From Variovorax boronicumulans (GTDB lineage: Bacteria; Pseudomonadota; Gammaproteobacteria; Burkholderiales; Burkholderiaceae_C), in assembly GCF_007677875.1 (NCBI RefSeq), contig NZ_VEDO01000021.1, positions 46,172 to 110,171 on the forward strand: a stretch of 64,000 bases of DNA. The letters run 5' to 3'. Below are positions 31,399 through 41,336 of this stretch, one piece after another (positions within the stretch are counted from its first letter, which is position 1; each line of letters opens with the position of its first letter). The notes beneath the pieces were generated by a model. It was not told where the DNA came from. It searched no databases and was given only the letters and a program-made list of their open reading frames with translations. The position numbers and the translations under genes were made by a program.

Positions 31399-32727
31399 AT
31401 GCTGTGCTGCAGCAAAGACCTGCTCATGCATGCGCCTGTGAGTCCAGCAACGACGCCGCTGGTGTGGCAAGTCGGGGCGCTGTGCCGCGCCATTGCTGGG
31501 GCGCTGGAGCAGAAGTTCAATCCTGTCGCGGTCCGTGGCGAGATTTCAGGCTTTTCGCGCGCATCGAGCGGGCATTGCTACTTCCAGATCAAGGATGGGC
31601 AAGGCCAGATCCGCTGCGCGATGTTTCGACGCGCAGCCGCGCTGGTCGATTTTTCACCGCGTGATGGCGACCTGGTGGAATTGCGCGGCCGCCTGTCGGT
31701 GTACGAGGCGCGCGGCGACCTGCAGCTCGTCGTCGAAAGCCTGCAGCGTGCGGGCGCCGGCGCGCTCATGGAGCAGTTCCTGCGTCTGAAAGCCCGGCTC
31801 GAGGCCGAGGGCCTGTTCGACGCCGCGCGCAAGCGGCCGCTGCCGGCGCTGCCGCGCGGCATCGGCCTCGTGACCTCGCCGGGCGCGGCGGCCCTGCACG
31901 ACGTGGTCACGGCGCTGCGGCGCCGCCTGCCGCATGTGCCCGTGTTGCTGGCGCCGGCCCTGGTGCAAGGCGCCGACGCGCCGGCCGACCTGGTGCGCGC
32001 GCTGCAGCGGCTGTACGCGCATGCCCAGGGCGGCGCCGGCCAGCCCGTCGACCTGATCCTGCTCGTCCGCGGCGGCGGTTCGGTCGAAGACCTCTGGGCC
32101 TTCAACGACGAGGCGCTGGCGCGCTGCATCGCCCAGAGCCCGGTGCCGCTGGTCAGCGGCGTGGGCCACGAAACCGACTTCAGCATCGCCGACTTCGTGG
32201 CCGACCTGCGGGCACCCACGCCCACGGCAGCGGCGGAGCTGGCGGCGCAGCCGCGCGAGGTCTGGCTGGCCGTACTGGACGGCATGGCCACGCGCCTGCA
32301 CGGTGCCGCCATGCGCGCGCTGGACCAACGCGCGCAGCGGCTGGACCAGGCCGCTGCCCGGCTCGGCCGCCCATCCCAGGGTGCGGGCCGCCAGCGCCTG
32401 CACCTGGCCCAGCTCGAGCAACGCCTGCGCCACGGCCTGGCCACGCAGTTGGCGCAGCGGCGCCACCGGCTCGAGGTGCAGCAGCCGCGGCTGCAGTCCG
32501 CCATGCAGGGCCGGGTGCAGCAGGCGCGCCAGGCATTGGCCCATGCGGCACGCGGACTTGAGCTGCTGGATCCGCGCGTGGTGCTGCAGCGCGGGTATAC
32601 GTTGCTTACGGACGCAACCGGCCGCACCGTCACCAGCGTGGCGCAGTTGCCCGACGGCGCGGCCGTGCGCGCTACCCTGGCCGACGGCGAGGCCGATCTG
32701 CAGGTGACGAAGACCCATCGCGTTTAA
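31399..32727 (+). CDS. xseA: Exodeoxyribonuclease VII large subunit
   Basis: A 442-residue nuclease subunit. The N-terminal OB-fold is seen as VRGEISGFSRASSGHCYFQIKDG; the catalytic region contains IGLVTSPGAAALHDVVTAL, LVRGGGSVEDLWAFNDE and GVGHETDFSIADFVADLRAPTPTAAAEL. A long coiled coil (LDQRAQRLDQAAARL and following) precedes the C-terminal RGYTLLTD segment. The start may be ATG 31399 or ATG 31426. With XseB, located elsewhere, it degrades single-stranded DNA. sodB follows after 63 bp. Confidence 0.97.
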   Translation: MLCCSKDLLMHAPVSPATTPLVWQVGALCRAIAGALEQKFNPVAVRGEISGFSRASSGHCYFQIKDGQGQIRCAMFRRAAALVDFSPRDGDLVELRGRLSVYEARGDLQLVVESLQRAGAGALMEQFLRLKARLEAEGLFDAARKRPLPALPRGIGLVTSPGAAALHDVVTALRRRLPHVPVLLAPALVQGADAPADLVRALQRLYAHAQGGAGQPVDLILLVRGGGSVEDLWAFNDEALARCIAQSPVPLVSGVGHETDFSIADFVADLRAPTPTAAAELAAQPREVWLAVLDGMATRLHGAAMRALDQRAQRLDQAAARLGRPSQGAGRQRLHLAQLEQRLRHGLATQLAQRRHRLEVQQPRLQSAMQGRVQQARQALAHAARGLELLDPRVVLQRGYTLLTDATGRTVTSVAQLPDGAAVRATLADGEADLQVTKTHRV

Positions 32728-32790
32728 TTCCTACAATGCCGCGTCCGACCAGACCCCATCATTTCTCCAACCCACTCACGAGGAAAAAAC

Positions 32791-33372
32791 ATGGAACACA
32801 AGCTGCCTGATCTGCCGTATGCCATCGACGCGCTGGCGCCGCACTACTCCAAGGAGACGCTGGAGTACCACCACGGCAAGCACCACAATGCCTACGTCGT
32901 GAACCTGAACAACCTGCAAAAGGGCACGGAGTTCGAGAACATGACGCTCGAAGAGATCGTCAAGAAATCCAGCGGCGGCATCTACAACAACGCCGCCCAG
33001 ATCTGGAACCACACCTTCTTCTGGAACTGCATGAAGCCCGCCGGCGGCGGCGAACCCAGCGGCGCGCTGCTGGAGGCCATCAACGCCAAGTGGGGCAGCT
33101 ACGCCGCCTTCAAGGAAGCCTTCGTCAAGTCCGCCGTCGGCAATTTCGGCTCGGGCTGGACTTGGCTGGTCAAGAAGGCCGATGGTTCGGTCGACATCGT
33201 CAACACCGGCGCTGCAGGCACGCCGCTGACCACCGCCGACAAGGCGCTGCTGACGGTCGACGTCTGGGAGCACGCCTACTACATCGACTACCGCAACCTG
33301 CGTCCCAAGTTCGTCGAGACCTTCCTGGACAAGCTCGTGAACTGGGAATTCGCGCAAGCCAACTTCGCCTGA
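32791..33372 (+). CDS. sodB: Superoxide dismutase [Fe]
   Basis: A 193-residue Fe/Mn-fold dismutase. Metal ligands are H27, H74, D157 and H161 ([11 protein letters not shown]). Gln at position 70 (AAQIWNH) on the N-terminal side of the metal is the mark of iron-type enzymes. No signal peptide, so cytoplasmic. An AGGAAAAAAC ribosome-binding region precedes the ATG, and TACAAT at 32732 may be its -10 box. A strong intrinsic terminator follows at 33399. Confidence 0.97.
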   Translation: MEHKLPDLPYAIDALAPHYSKETLEYHHGKHHNAYVVNLNNLQKGTEFENMTLEEIVKKSSGGIYNNAAQIWNHTFFWNCMKPAGGGEPSGALLEAINAKWGSYAAFKEAFVKSAVGNFGSGWTWLVKKADGSVDIVNTGAAGTPLTTADKALLTVDVWEHAYYIDYRNLRPKFVETFLDKLVNWEFAQANFA

Positions 33373-33398
33373 TCGCCACAGCTCTACCAGACAAACGC

Positions 33399-33424
33399 AA
33401 AGCCCCGCGCAGCGGGGCTTTGTT
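33399..33424 (+). terminator. Rho-independent terminator of sodB
   Basis: A perfect 10-bp stem AAAGCCCCGC / GCGGGGCTTT with a 3-base loop (33399-33421) is followed by TTGTTG. It lies 27 bp after the sodB stop. The following stretch to 33642 shows no gene that I can support. Confidence 0.85.
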
Positions 33425-33642
33425 GCTTGTACGCCTGGTCGAACTGGATACCCCCGCCAACCAGGGGCCATTGGGCGCCATGCCGGCGTCGAGCAGGGCG
33501 CGCGCGGTCTGGACGTCAGGCCAAAGGCGAAGGCCGCAGGAAGCGGCCGGTGTGGTGCAAAGGCCGGTCCCGGCCACAAACCACTTGCTGCAGCGAGTCA
33601 CTGCACCCACGCCGAACCCGCGCGTGCAGCCGGCGTGAAGTG

Positions 33643-33801
33643 CTAGATCCTGCCCATCAGCAGCAGGATCACGACGACGAGCACCACAAGGCCCAGACCG
33701 CCGCTCGGGACATAGCCCCAGTTGCGGCTGTGCGGCCACGAAGGCAGTGCACCGATCAAGAGCAGGATCAGCACGATCAGGAGAATCGTCGAAAGCGTCA
33801 T
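33643..33801 (-). CDS. DUF3309 small membrane protein, 52 aa
   Basis: A short frame gives MTLSTILLIVLILLLIGALP, then SWPHSRNWGYVPSGGLG and a second hydrophobic stretch ending LLLMGRI. This two-helix layout with the central W-P-x-S-x-x-W-G-Y and P-S-G-G-L-G signature is the DUF3309 family of small membrane proteins. The ATG at 33801 has GAGGG about 7 bases upstream; an in-frame ATG at 33807 is too close to it. Function unknown. Isolated on the minus strand between sodB and a Bug receptor gene. Confidence 0.88.
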   Translation of the reverse strand: MTLSTILLIVLILLLIGALPSWPHSRNWGYVPSGGLGLVVLVVVILLLMGRI

Positions 33802-33964
33802 GGCCATCCCTCAGTTTGTTGTGATGGCCTGATGGTGCTTGGACCAGTGCGGGCCGTCCGCAGGTGCCGGGCGCGACAGGCGGTGGGGGTTTTCCTACGG
33901 TAGGCACCGGCGCTTCTTCCCTAGAGTGCGGCGACTTCCATTGCGCCCGACGAGGAGAATCACC

Positions 33965-34936
33965 ATGACCGATCGCCGCCTGTTCCTGGCCCGCTCCGCG
34001 GGCGCCCTGGCCGCGGTGGCCGCGCCCGCCGTGCTGCGTGCCCAGGCCTATCCGGCCAAGCCGATCCGCTACATCTGCCCCTGGCCCGCCGGCGGCTCCA
34101 CGGATGCCGTGATCCGCTCGCTGGCCGAGAGCGCGGGCCGCACCCTGGGTACCAGCATCATCGTGGACAACAAGCCCGGCGCGGGCGGCACGCTGGGCGC
34201 CATCGAACTCGTCAACGCCAAGCCCGACGGCTACACGGTCTCGCAACTGCCGCACGGCGTGTTCCGCATTCCGCACATGCAGAAGGTGTCGTTCGACGTG
34301 CTCAAGGACTTCACCTGGATCGCCTGCCTCACCGGCTACACCTTCGGCCTCGTCGTGCCCGCCAGCTCGCCCATCAAGAGCATCCAGGACTACGTGGCCT
34401 ATGCCAAGGCCAATCCCGGCAAGCTGACCTATGGCCACACTGGGGCCGGCACCAGCCCGCACCTGGCGATGGAGGAGTTTGCGCAGCGCGCCGGAATCCA
34501 GCTCGTGCACGTGCCATTCAAGGGCAATGCCGACAACATGCAGGCCGTGCTCGGCGAGCACGTGATGTCGGCCAGCGACGCCACCGGCTGGGGCCCCCAT
34601 GTGGAAGCGGGCAAGTTGCGCCTGCTGGCCACCTACGGCAGCCAGCGCACCAAGCGCTGGCCCCAGGTGCCCACGCTGGACGAGCTCGGCTACAAGACGG
34701 TGTCGGACTCGCCCTTCGGGGTCTGCGGCCCCAAGGGCATGGACCCGGCCGTCGTGCGCGTGCTGCACGACGCCTTCCGCAAGACGCTGGAGGATCCGGC
34801 GGTGCTGGCCACCTTCGACAAGTTCGACCAGACCGTCATCTACAAGAACACCGAGGACTACACGCGATTCGCACGCGAGAGCTATGCGGCCGAGAAGGCC
34901 ACCATTGAGCGGCTCGGCTTGGCCGCCAAAAGCTGA
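33965..34936 (+). CDS. Bug-family tripartite tricarboxylate transporter substrate-binding protein (Tat-type signal)
   Basis: A 323-residue periplasmic receptor. The signal peptide starts MTDRRLFLARSAGALAAVAA and contains a twin-arginine RRLFLAR motif, with a cleavage site near LRAQA-YPAKP. Family blocks are PIRYICPWPAGGSTDAVIR, IIVDNKPGAGGTLG and VPTLDELGYKTV. The start at 33965 follows GAGGAGAATCACC. No TctAB permease lies nearby. Its stop is immediately adjacent (0 bp) to the stop of the convergent aminotransferase. Ligand unknown. Confidence 0.92.
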   Translation: MTDRRLFLARSAGALAAVAAPAVLRAQAYPAKPIRYICPWPAGGSTDAVIRSLAESAGRTLGTSIIVDNKPGAGGTLGAIELVNAKPDGYTVSQLPHGVFRIPHMQKVSFDVLKDFTWIACLTGYTFGLVVPASSPIKSIQDYVAYAKANPGKLTYGHTGAGTSPHLAMEEFAQRAGIQLVHVPFKGNADNMQAVLGEHVMSASDATGWGPHVEAGKLRLLATYGSQRTKRWPQVPTLDELGYKTVSDSPFGVCGPKGMDPAVVRVLHDAFRKTLEDPAVLATFDKFDQTVIYKNTEDYTRFARESYAAEKATIERLGLAAKS

Positions 34937-36100
<1,164 letters not shown>

Positions 36101-36161
36101 GGGATGAACGCGTGGGATGAGGTCACAAACTTGCGGATGGGCGCGACCGAGGCGAGGGCCG

Positions 36162-36187
36162 CCGCGGAACTGGCTCTGCCAGGCCGC
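36162..36187. repeat. 26-bp intergenic repeat, copy 1
   Basis: A 26-bp block beginning CCGCGGAACTGGCTCTGCC recurs exactly at 63942-63967, 28 kb away, also between genes. Here it is followed by GCGCCCC-type sequence and a small hairpin (36195-36211) and then CGCGCAGCGCGC. The composition suggests a dispersed intergenic element. Confidence 0.7.
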
Positions 36188-36194
36188 AGGAGGC

Positions 36195-36211
36195 GCCCCC
36201 TGCAAGGGGGC
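36195..36211. terminator. Small hairpin within the repeat region
   Basis: GCCCCC and GGGGGC arms flank TGCAA. It lies 36 bp after the CysB-like stop on the minus strand. There is no T-tract; it may belong to the repeat element and not act as a true terminator. Confidence 0.35.
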
Positions 36212-36246
36212 TGGCGGAGCGCGCAGCGCGCAGACTGGGGGTGTGC

Positions 36247-37188
36247 CTAAAGTTCATAATCGTTGGCGTGGCCGGCCATGGCTTTGGCCACCAGGTTACG
36301 GTCCAGCCGATCGCTGAGCAGCTCGGCGAAGCGGTAGACGAAGTTGCGCAGGTAGGCGCCGCGCTTGAAGGCCACGCGCGCCACGTTCATGCCGAACAGC
36401 TTACCCATCGGGCGCGCCACGAGGTCGGTGCCCGTGTCGTCGCGCACCGCCATCTCGGCCACGATGCCCAGGCCCAGGCCCAGGCGCACGTAGGTCTTGA
36501 TCACGTCCGAATCGATCGCCTCCAGCGCGATGCGCGGCGTCAGGTGGCGCTGCGCGAACGCGTGGTCCACGCGCGTGCGTCCCGTGAACGAGGGGTGGTA
36601 GGTGATGATGGGCTCGGCCGCGATGTCCTCCAGCGTGAGCCGCTCCTTGGCCGCCAGCGGATGGTCCTGAGGCAGCACCAGCATGTGCTGCCACTCGTAG
36701 CAGGGCAAGGTCAGCAGTTCGGTATAGCTGGACAGCGATTCGGTCGCAATGCCGATCTCGGCCACCTCGTCGATGAGCATGCGCGCCACCTGGTCGGGCG
36801 CGCCCTGGTGCAGGCTCACGTTGACCTTGGGATAGGCCTCGCGCAGCTTGGCGACGGGCACCGGCAGCACGTAGCGCGCCTGCGTGTGGGTGGTCGCGAT
36901 GGACAGCGTGCCGCTGTCTTCGGCGCTGAACTGTTCGCCGATGCGCTTCAGGTTGCCGACCTCGCGCATGATCAGCTCGATGCTGCGCAGCACGTGCTGG
37001 CCTGGCTCGGTGATGCGCTTCAGGCGTTTGCCGTGGCGCGCGAAGATCTCGATGCCGAGTTCTTCTTCGAGTTCGATGATCGCCTTGGAAACCCCGGGCT
37101 GGGAAGTGTGCAGGGCCTTGGCCGCCTCGGTGAGGTTCAGGTTGCGCCGCGCGGCCTCCTGGACGAAACGGAACTGGTGCAAATTCAT
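36247..37188 (-). CDS. cysB: CysB-family LysR regulator
   Basis: A 313-residue LysR regulator of the CysB/Cbl branch. The N-terminus MNLHQFRFVQEAARRNLNLTE with HTSQPGVSKAIIELEEELG, and the conserved TTHTQARYVLP and YHPSFTGRTRVDHAF segments, are specific to CysB-type proteins, which sense O-acetylserine/N-acetylserine or sulfate and control sulfur assimilation. The upstream neighbour is a CbiX-type chelatase (42 bp away) needed for sirohaem, the cofactor of sulfite reductase, which fits the call. No cys biosynthetic genes are in the window. Confidence 0.92.
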   Translation of the reverse strand: MNLHQFRFVQEAARRNLNLTEAAKALHTSQPGVSKAIIELEEELGIEIFARHGKRLKRITEPGQHVLRSIELIMREVGNLKRIGEQFSAEDSGTLSIATTHTQARYVLPVPVAKLREAYPKVNVSLHQGAPDQVARMLIDEVAEIGIATESLSSYTELLTLPCYEWQHMLVLPQDHPLAAKERLTLEDIAAEPIITYHPSFTGRTRVDHAFAQRHLTPRIALEAIDSDVIKTYVRLGLGLGIVAEMAVRDDTGTDLVARPMGKLFGMNVARVAFKRGAYLRNFVYRFAELLSDRLDRNLVAKAMAGHANDYEL

Positions 37189-37230
37189 AATGATTTCGCC
37201 TAACGACGAAATTCATTATGCCGCAATCAT

Positions 37231-37587
37231 CTATAGGATCGCGAGCGTGGCGAAGAGGTCGAGTGCGTCCGGGTGCTCACCCACCGTAGGGAGCACCACA
37301 ATGTTGAGCGCAGGGCAGCGTGCCTGCAGATCGCGCACCAAAGCGGGGAGGTCTTCGCGCGCGTGGCGCCCCATCCCCAGGAACATGGGCAACACGCGCA
37401 ACTCGGTCACGCCCAGCGCCACGAGCTCAGCGCTGGCGCTCGCGAAATCCGGGGTGCACAGCTCGAGGTAGGCGCAGCGCACGGCCGGCGCACCGGGCCG
37501 CGCCGCAATGCGTGCGGCCACCGCCTCGATGGGCGCTCGCCAGGCCGGGTCACGCGAACCATGCCCGAACAGCAAAACGCCCTTCAT
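37231..37587 (-). CDS. cbiX: Sirohydrochlorin chelatase, CbiX short form
   Basis: A 118-residue single-domain CbiX protein beginning MKGVLLFGHGSRDPAWRAP; the His of GHGSR and a second conserved His in FLGMGRHAREDLP are the metal-handling residues. Short CbiX works as a homodimer and inserts Fe or Co into sirohydrochlorin on the way to sirohaem or cobalamin. Its ATG overlaps the lptG stop by 4 bp, an unusual partnership. The adjacent CysB-like gene suggests sirohaem for sulfite reduction. Confidence 0.9.
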   Translation of the reverse strand: MKGVLLFGHGSRDPAWRAPIEAVAARIAARPGAPAVRCAYLELCTPDFASASAELVALGVTELRVLPMFLGMGRHAREDLPALVRDLQARCPALNIVVLPTVGEHPDALDLFATLAIL

Positions 37588-38684
37588 CGCCGCAGCACCA
37601 GCCAGCCGAACGCGCCAAGCGAGATCGCGCTGTAGATCAGCCCTGGCGCTGCCGCCGTCAGCCAGGGCTGCCAGTTCTGCAGATTGCCGATATACCCGAA
37701 CACGTTGTTGAGCAGGAAGAAGCTGATCCCCGCCATGACGCCGCCGAACACATAGCCCGCGATGCCGGTGTTGCGAAAGTGCAGGTAGGCGAAGGGCAGG
37801 GCCAGCACCACCATCACCACGCAGCTGATCGGGTAAAACACTTTGCGCCAGAACTCGATTTCGAAGCGCTGGGCCGATTGCTGGTTGGCGTTCAGATGCT
37901 GGATGTACTGGAACAGGTCGATGGTGCGCATGCGATCGGGCTTGAGCAGCGCGGTCGTGACCATCTCGTAGGTGATGCCGGTGGACCATTGCAGGCTGGG
38001 CAGGCGCTCGCGCTGCACGCTGGCCTCGTCGCCGGCATGGCGGTAGGTGGTGCGCTGCACGCCCGACAGTTCCCAGCCGCCGCTGGCGAAGCGGGCGCCT
38101 TCGGCCTGCACGGCGGAGCGCAGCGTGTTGCGCCCGTCGAACTCGAAGATGCGCACGCCTTGCATCTGGCCGTCCGGCGTCAGCGCGGCCACGTTGACGG
38201 CGTAGGAATGTTCGCGTTGGCCTTCCTTGAGCCAGGCACCGGTCTGGCCGATCGTGATGCGGCCCTGGTAGCGTGCCTTGAGCAGCTGCGCCATGCGGTC
38301 GGAAGCCGGCGCAACGTAGTCGCCCACGGCGAAGGTCAGCAGCACGAAGCCCAGGCCCAGCGCCACCAGCGTTCCGAGCGCGCGCCAGGGTCCCAGGCCG
38401 CTCGTGCGCAGGATGGTGTATTCGGAGCTCTGGGCGAAGCGCGCCATCACGAAGATGGTGCCGATCAGGAGCGTGATCGGCAGCAGCTCGTACAGATGGT
38501 TGGGCACCAGCAGCGTGACGTACAGCAGCGCGTGCGTGAGCTGGTAGCCCGCGGCGCCGTACTTGCCGATGTCCGACAGCTCGTCGACGAAATCGAAGAA
38601 GAAGAACAGCGCAAGAAAGCCCAGCGTGACGAAGCCCACGGCCGTCAGCTGCTCGCGGTAGATCAGGCGGCGGATGGTTTTCAT
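37584..38684 (-). CDS. lptG: LPS export permease LptG
   Basis: A 366-residue inner-membrane subunit of the LptB2FG transporter that extracts lipopolysaccharide from the membrane. Six spans are expected: three N-terminal (e.g. LGFLALFFFFDFVDEL), a periplasmic beta-jellyroll domain, then three C-terminal (VFYPISCVVMVVLALPFAYLHF and following). It overlaps lptF by 4 bp upstream and cbiX by 4 bp downstream. Confidence 0.95.
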   Translation of the reverse strand: MKTIRRLIYREQLTAVGFVTLGFLALFFFFDFVDELSDIGKYGAAGYQLTHALLYVTLLVPNHLYELLPITLLIGTIFVMARFAQSSEYTILRTSGLGPWRALGTLVALGLGFVLLTFAVGDYVAPASDRMAQLLKARYQGRITIGQTGAWLKEGQREHSYAVNVAALTPDGQMQGVRIFEFDGRNTLRSAVQAEGARFASGGWELSGVQRTTYRHAGDEASVQRERLPSLQWSTGITYEMVTTALLKPDRMRTIDLFQYIQHLNANQQSAQRFEIEFWRKVFYPISCVVMVVLALPFAYLHFRNTGIAGYVFGGVMAGISFFLLNNVFGYIGNLQNWQPWLTAAAPGLIYSAISLGAFGWLVLRR

Positions 38685-39796
38685 GTGGCTTGCGCGGAGT
38701 CGGGCAGGGCGCGGCCGCGGCGCAGCCAGGCCAGCAGGCTGAAGCGGTGGTGGCGCTGCGCCAGCGCCAGCAGCGCCAGCAGCAGCACCCCGCCATGCAC
38801 GAGCACGACGAAGGCGGCGAAGCCGACACGGCCGCTGGCGATCCAGCTTTGCCCCAGGTTGATCAGGTTGTAGTAGACGACGAAGGCAAACAGCGACAGC
38901 ACCAGGTTGCCGCTGCGCGTTGAGCGCGGGTTGCCGCTGGACAGCACCAGCGACAGCAGCAGGAAGTTGAAGGCCGCGATCGCGAAGCCGATGCGCCAGG
39001 AGAGCTCCGCCTGGTTCACGGGCGTGGGCTCGGCCAGCAGCGCCATGGTCGACAGCGTGCGCGGGTTCACACGCTGCCCCCCCCCGGCTTTGCTGTCGCC
39101 GATGCGCGTGCCGTATTCCTGGAACTCGGTGATGCGCAGCGACTCCTTGCCGTTGGTGGTCTCCAGCCGCTGGCCGTCGGTCAACAGCACGAAGCGGTCG
39201 TCACCGCGGATCTCGGTGCGGGCCGCGCGGGCCGAGGTCACCGACTCCTTGCCTGCATCCTGTGCCGACATGAACACGTTGTTCACGTTCATCGCGTCCG
39301 GCGAATCCTTGTCGACGAAGAACACACGGCTGCCGTCGGCCGATTCCTGGAACTGTCCCGGCGTCACGCGCTCCACGTCGCTGCGCTGCTCGAAGCGGGT
39401 GCGCAGTTCCTGGATCTGCTGGTTGGACCAGGGCCAGACGACGAGGGCCATGCTGGCCACCACCAGCAGCATCGGCCAGGCGAAGCGCAGCAGCGGAACG
39501 AACAGCCTGGCCGGTCCCTGGCCAGCGGTGAACCAGATCACCATCTCGCTGTCGCGGTACATGCGCGAGAGCGTGGCCACGCAGGCCACGAACAGGCTCA
39601 GCGTGAGGATGGTGGGCAGGTGGCCCAGGACGGTGTAGCCCAGCACCTGCAGCACGTCCGAGGGGTTCACGCGCCCACGCGAGGCCAGCCGCAAGGTGCT
39701 GATCAACAGCATGGTCATCACGATGGTGATGAGGGCGACGAAGGTCGCGCCAAAGCCCCTGGCCAGCTCCTTGCGTAGGGAGGAATGGAATAACAT
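38681..39796 (-). CDS. lptF: LPS export permease LptF
   Basis: A 371-residue partner of LptG. Starts MLFHSSLRKELARGFGATFVALITI, with membrane spans at both ends and the periplasmic domain between. A run of nine G on the coding strand (39077-39085) encodes three glycines in KAGGGQRVN within the periplasmic domain; a slip of one base would truncate the protein. The gene is divergent from pepA with 23 bp between start codons, an arrangement widely conserved in proteobacteria. Confidence 0.95.
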   Translation of the reverse strand: MLFHSSLRKELARGFGATFVALITIVMTMLLISTLRLASRGRVNPSDVLQVLGYTVLGHLPTILTLSLFVACVATLSRMYRDSEMVIWFTAGQGPARLFVPLLRFAWPMLLVVASMALVVWPWSNQQIQELRTRFEQRSDVERVTPGQFQESADGSRVFFVDKDSPDAMNVNNVFMSAQDAGKESVTSARAARTEIRGDDRFVLLTDGQRLETTNGKESLRITEFQEYGTRIGDSKAGGGQRVNPRTLSTMALLAEPTPVNQAELSWRIGFAIAAFNFLLLSLVLSSGNPRSTRSGNLVLSLFAFVVYYNLINLGQSWIASGRVGFAAFVVLVHGGVLLLALLALAQRHHRFSLLAWLRRGRALPDSAQAT

Positions 39797-39819
39797 CGCC
39801 AGCCAAAAAAGGCTGGATT

Positions 39820-41307
39820 ATGAACTTCGAACTCAAGTCCCTCGACGCAGCGGGCTGTGCCGCCGCCAAGTGCGACGCACTGCTGGTGCTGGTGCCCGAA
39901 ACCCCGGCGACGGGCACGGACGCACTGTCCGGCTGGATCGCGCAGGCGCGCAAGTCCGGCGATGTCGACGGCAAGGCAGGCAAGACGTTGGCCCTGTACC
40001 AGCCGCAGGGCGTGGCCGCCACGCGCGTTGTCCTGGCCGGCAGCGGCGACGGCAGCGCGCGTACCGTGCGCCAGGCCGTGCTGGCGGGCATGGGCACACT
40101 GCGCCAGGCCAAGCGCTTGGTGCTGTGCTGCGCCGGTCCCTGGACCGAGGCCGCGCTGCGTGCGGCCATCGCCGCCGTGGCCGACGCCAGCTATGTCTAC
40201 ACCGCCACCAAGTCCAAGCCCGAGCCGCGCAAGCTGGCCCAGGTGGTGGTGGCCGTGGCCGAGGTCGCCAAGGCCCGCGCCGCGTTCGACCAGGCCGTGG
40301 GCCTGGTGGCTGGCGTGGAGTTCGCCAAGGAATGGGGCAACCGCCCGGGCAACCACGCCACGCCCACGCTGATCGCCAACGCCGCCAAGTCGCTGGCGCG
40401 CCATCCCGGCATCACCTGCGAGGTGCTGGGGCCGCGCGAGGTGGCCAAGCTCGGCATGGGCGCCTTCATGGCCGTGGCCCAGGGTTCGGAGGAGCCGCTG
40501 CGCTTCGCCGTGCTGCGCTACAACGGCGGCGCGCGCGGGGCAGCGCCCACCGTGCTGGTCGGCAAGGGCATCAGCTTCGACACCGGCGGCATCTCCATCA
40601 AGCCCGCGGGCGAGATGGACGAGATGAAGTTCGACATGTGCGGCGCCGCCAGCGTGCTGGGTGTGTTCCGTGCGCTGGCCGAGATCCAGCCCGCCATCAA
40701 CGTGGTGGGCCTGATCGCGAGCTGCGAGAACATGCCGGACGGCCGGGCCGTCAAGCCCGGCGACGTGGTCACCAGCATGAGCGGGCAGACCATCGAGATC
40801 CTCAACACCGATGCCGAAGGCCGGCTGATCCTGTGCGATGCCCTGACCTATGCCGAGCGCTTCAAGCCCGCGGCCATCGTCGACATCGCCACGCTGACGG
40901 GCGCCTGTGTGGTCGCGCTGGGTGGCGTGCGCAGCGGCCTCTTCTCCAACGACGAAACGCTGGCCGCCGCGCTGCTGGCGGCTGGCGACAGTGCGCTCGA
41001 CCCGTGCTGGCGCCTGCCGCTGGACGACGACTACGCCGAGGGCCTGAAGACCAACTTCGCCGACGTCGCCAACGTGGCGGGCCGCGCGGGCGGGGCGGTC
41101 ACGGCCGCCAAGTTCCTGCAGCGCTTCGTCGGCACGCGCGCCTGGGCCCACCTGGACATCGCCGGAACGGCCTGGAAGGGCGGCGCTGCCAAGGGCGCGA
41201 CCGGCCGCCCGGTCGGCCTGCTGCTGGCTTATCTGCTGGACCAGGCCGGCGCGCCTGCGGCCGCCGCACCCAAGGCTGCGGCCCGCAAGCGCAGCGTCAA
41301 GACCTGA
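39820..41307 (+). CDS. pepA: Leucyl aminopeptidase PepA
   Basis: A 495-residue M17 aminopeptidase. The dinuclear metal and catalytic motifs are VGKGISFDTGGISIKPAGEM followed by KFDMCGAASVLG, and the signature NTDAEGRLILCDAL carrying metal ligands and the catalytic Arg. It removes N-terminal residues in the cytoplasm, and in some species also binds DNA. Followed after 29 bp by holC, the usual order. Confidence 0.97.
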   Translation: MNFELKSLDAAGCAAAKCDALLVLVPETPATGTDALSGWIAQARKSGDVDGKAGKTLALYQPQGVAATRVVLAGSGDGSARTVRQAVLAGMGTLRQAKRLVLCCAGPWTEAALRAAIAAVADASYVYTATKSKPEPRKLAQVVVAVAEVAKARAAFDQAVGLVAGVEFAKEWGNRPGNHATPTLIANAAKSLARHPGITCEVLGPREVAKLGMGAFMAVAQGSEEPLRFAVLRYNGGARGAAPTVLVGKGISFDTGGISIKPAGEMDEMKFDMCGAASVLGVFRALAEIQPAINVVGLIASCENMPDGRAVKPGDVVTSMSGQTIEILNTDAEGRLILCDALTYAERFKPAAIVDIATLTGACVVALGGVRSGLFSNDETLAAALLAAGDSALDPCWRLPLDDDYAEGLKTNFADVANVAGRAGGAVTAAKFLQRFVGTRAWAHLDIAGTAWKGGAAKGATGRPVGLLLAYLLDQAGAPAAAAPKAAARKRSVKT

Positions 41308-41336
41308 GAAGCCGTGAGCGGGAGCCATCCGCGGGC

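Noticed and set aside
33427..33638. Open frames between the sodB terminator and the DUF3309 gene
   Set aside because: Arg-rich, low-complexity translations on both strands without start signals.
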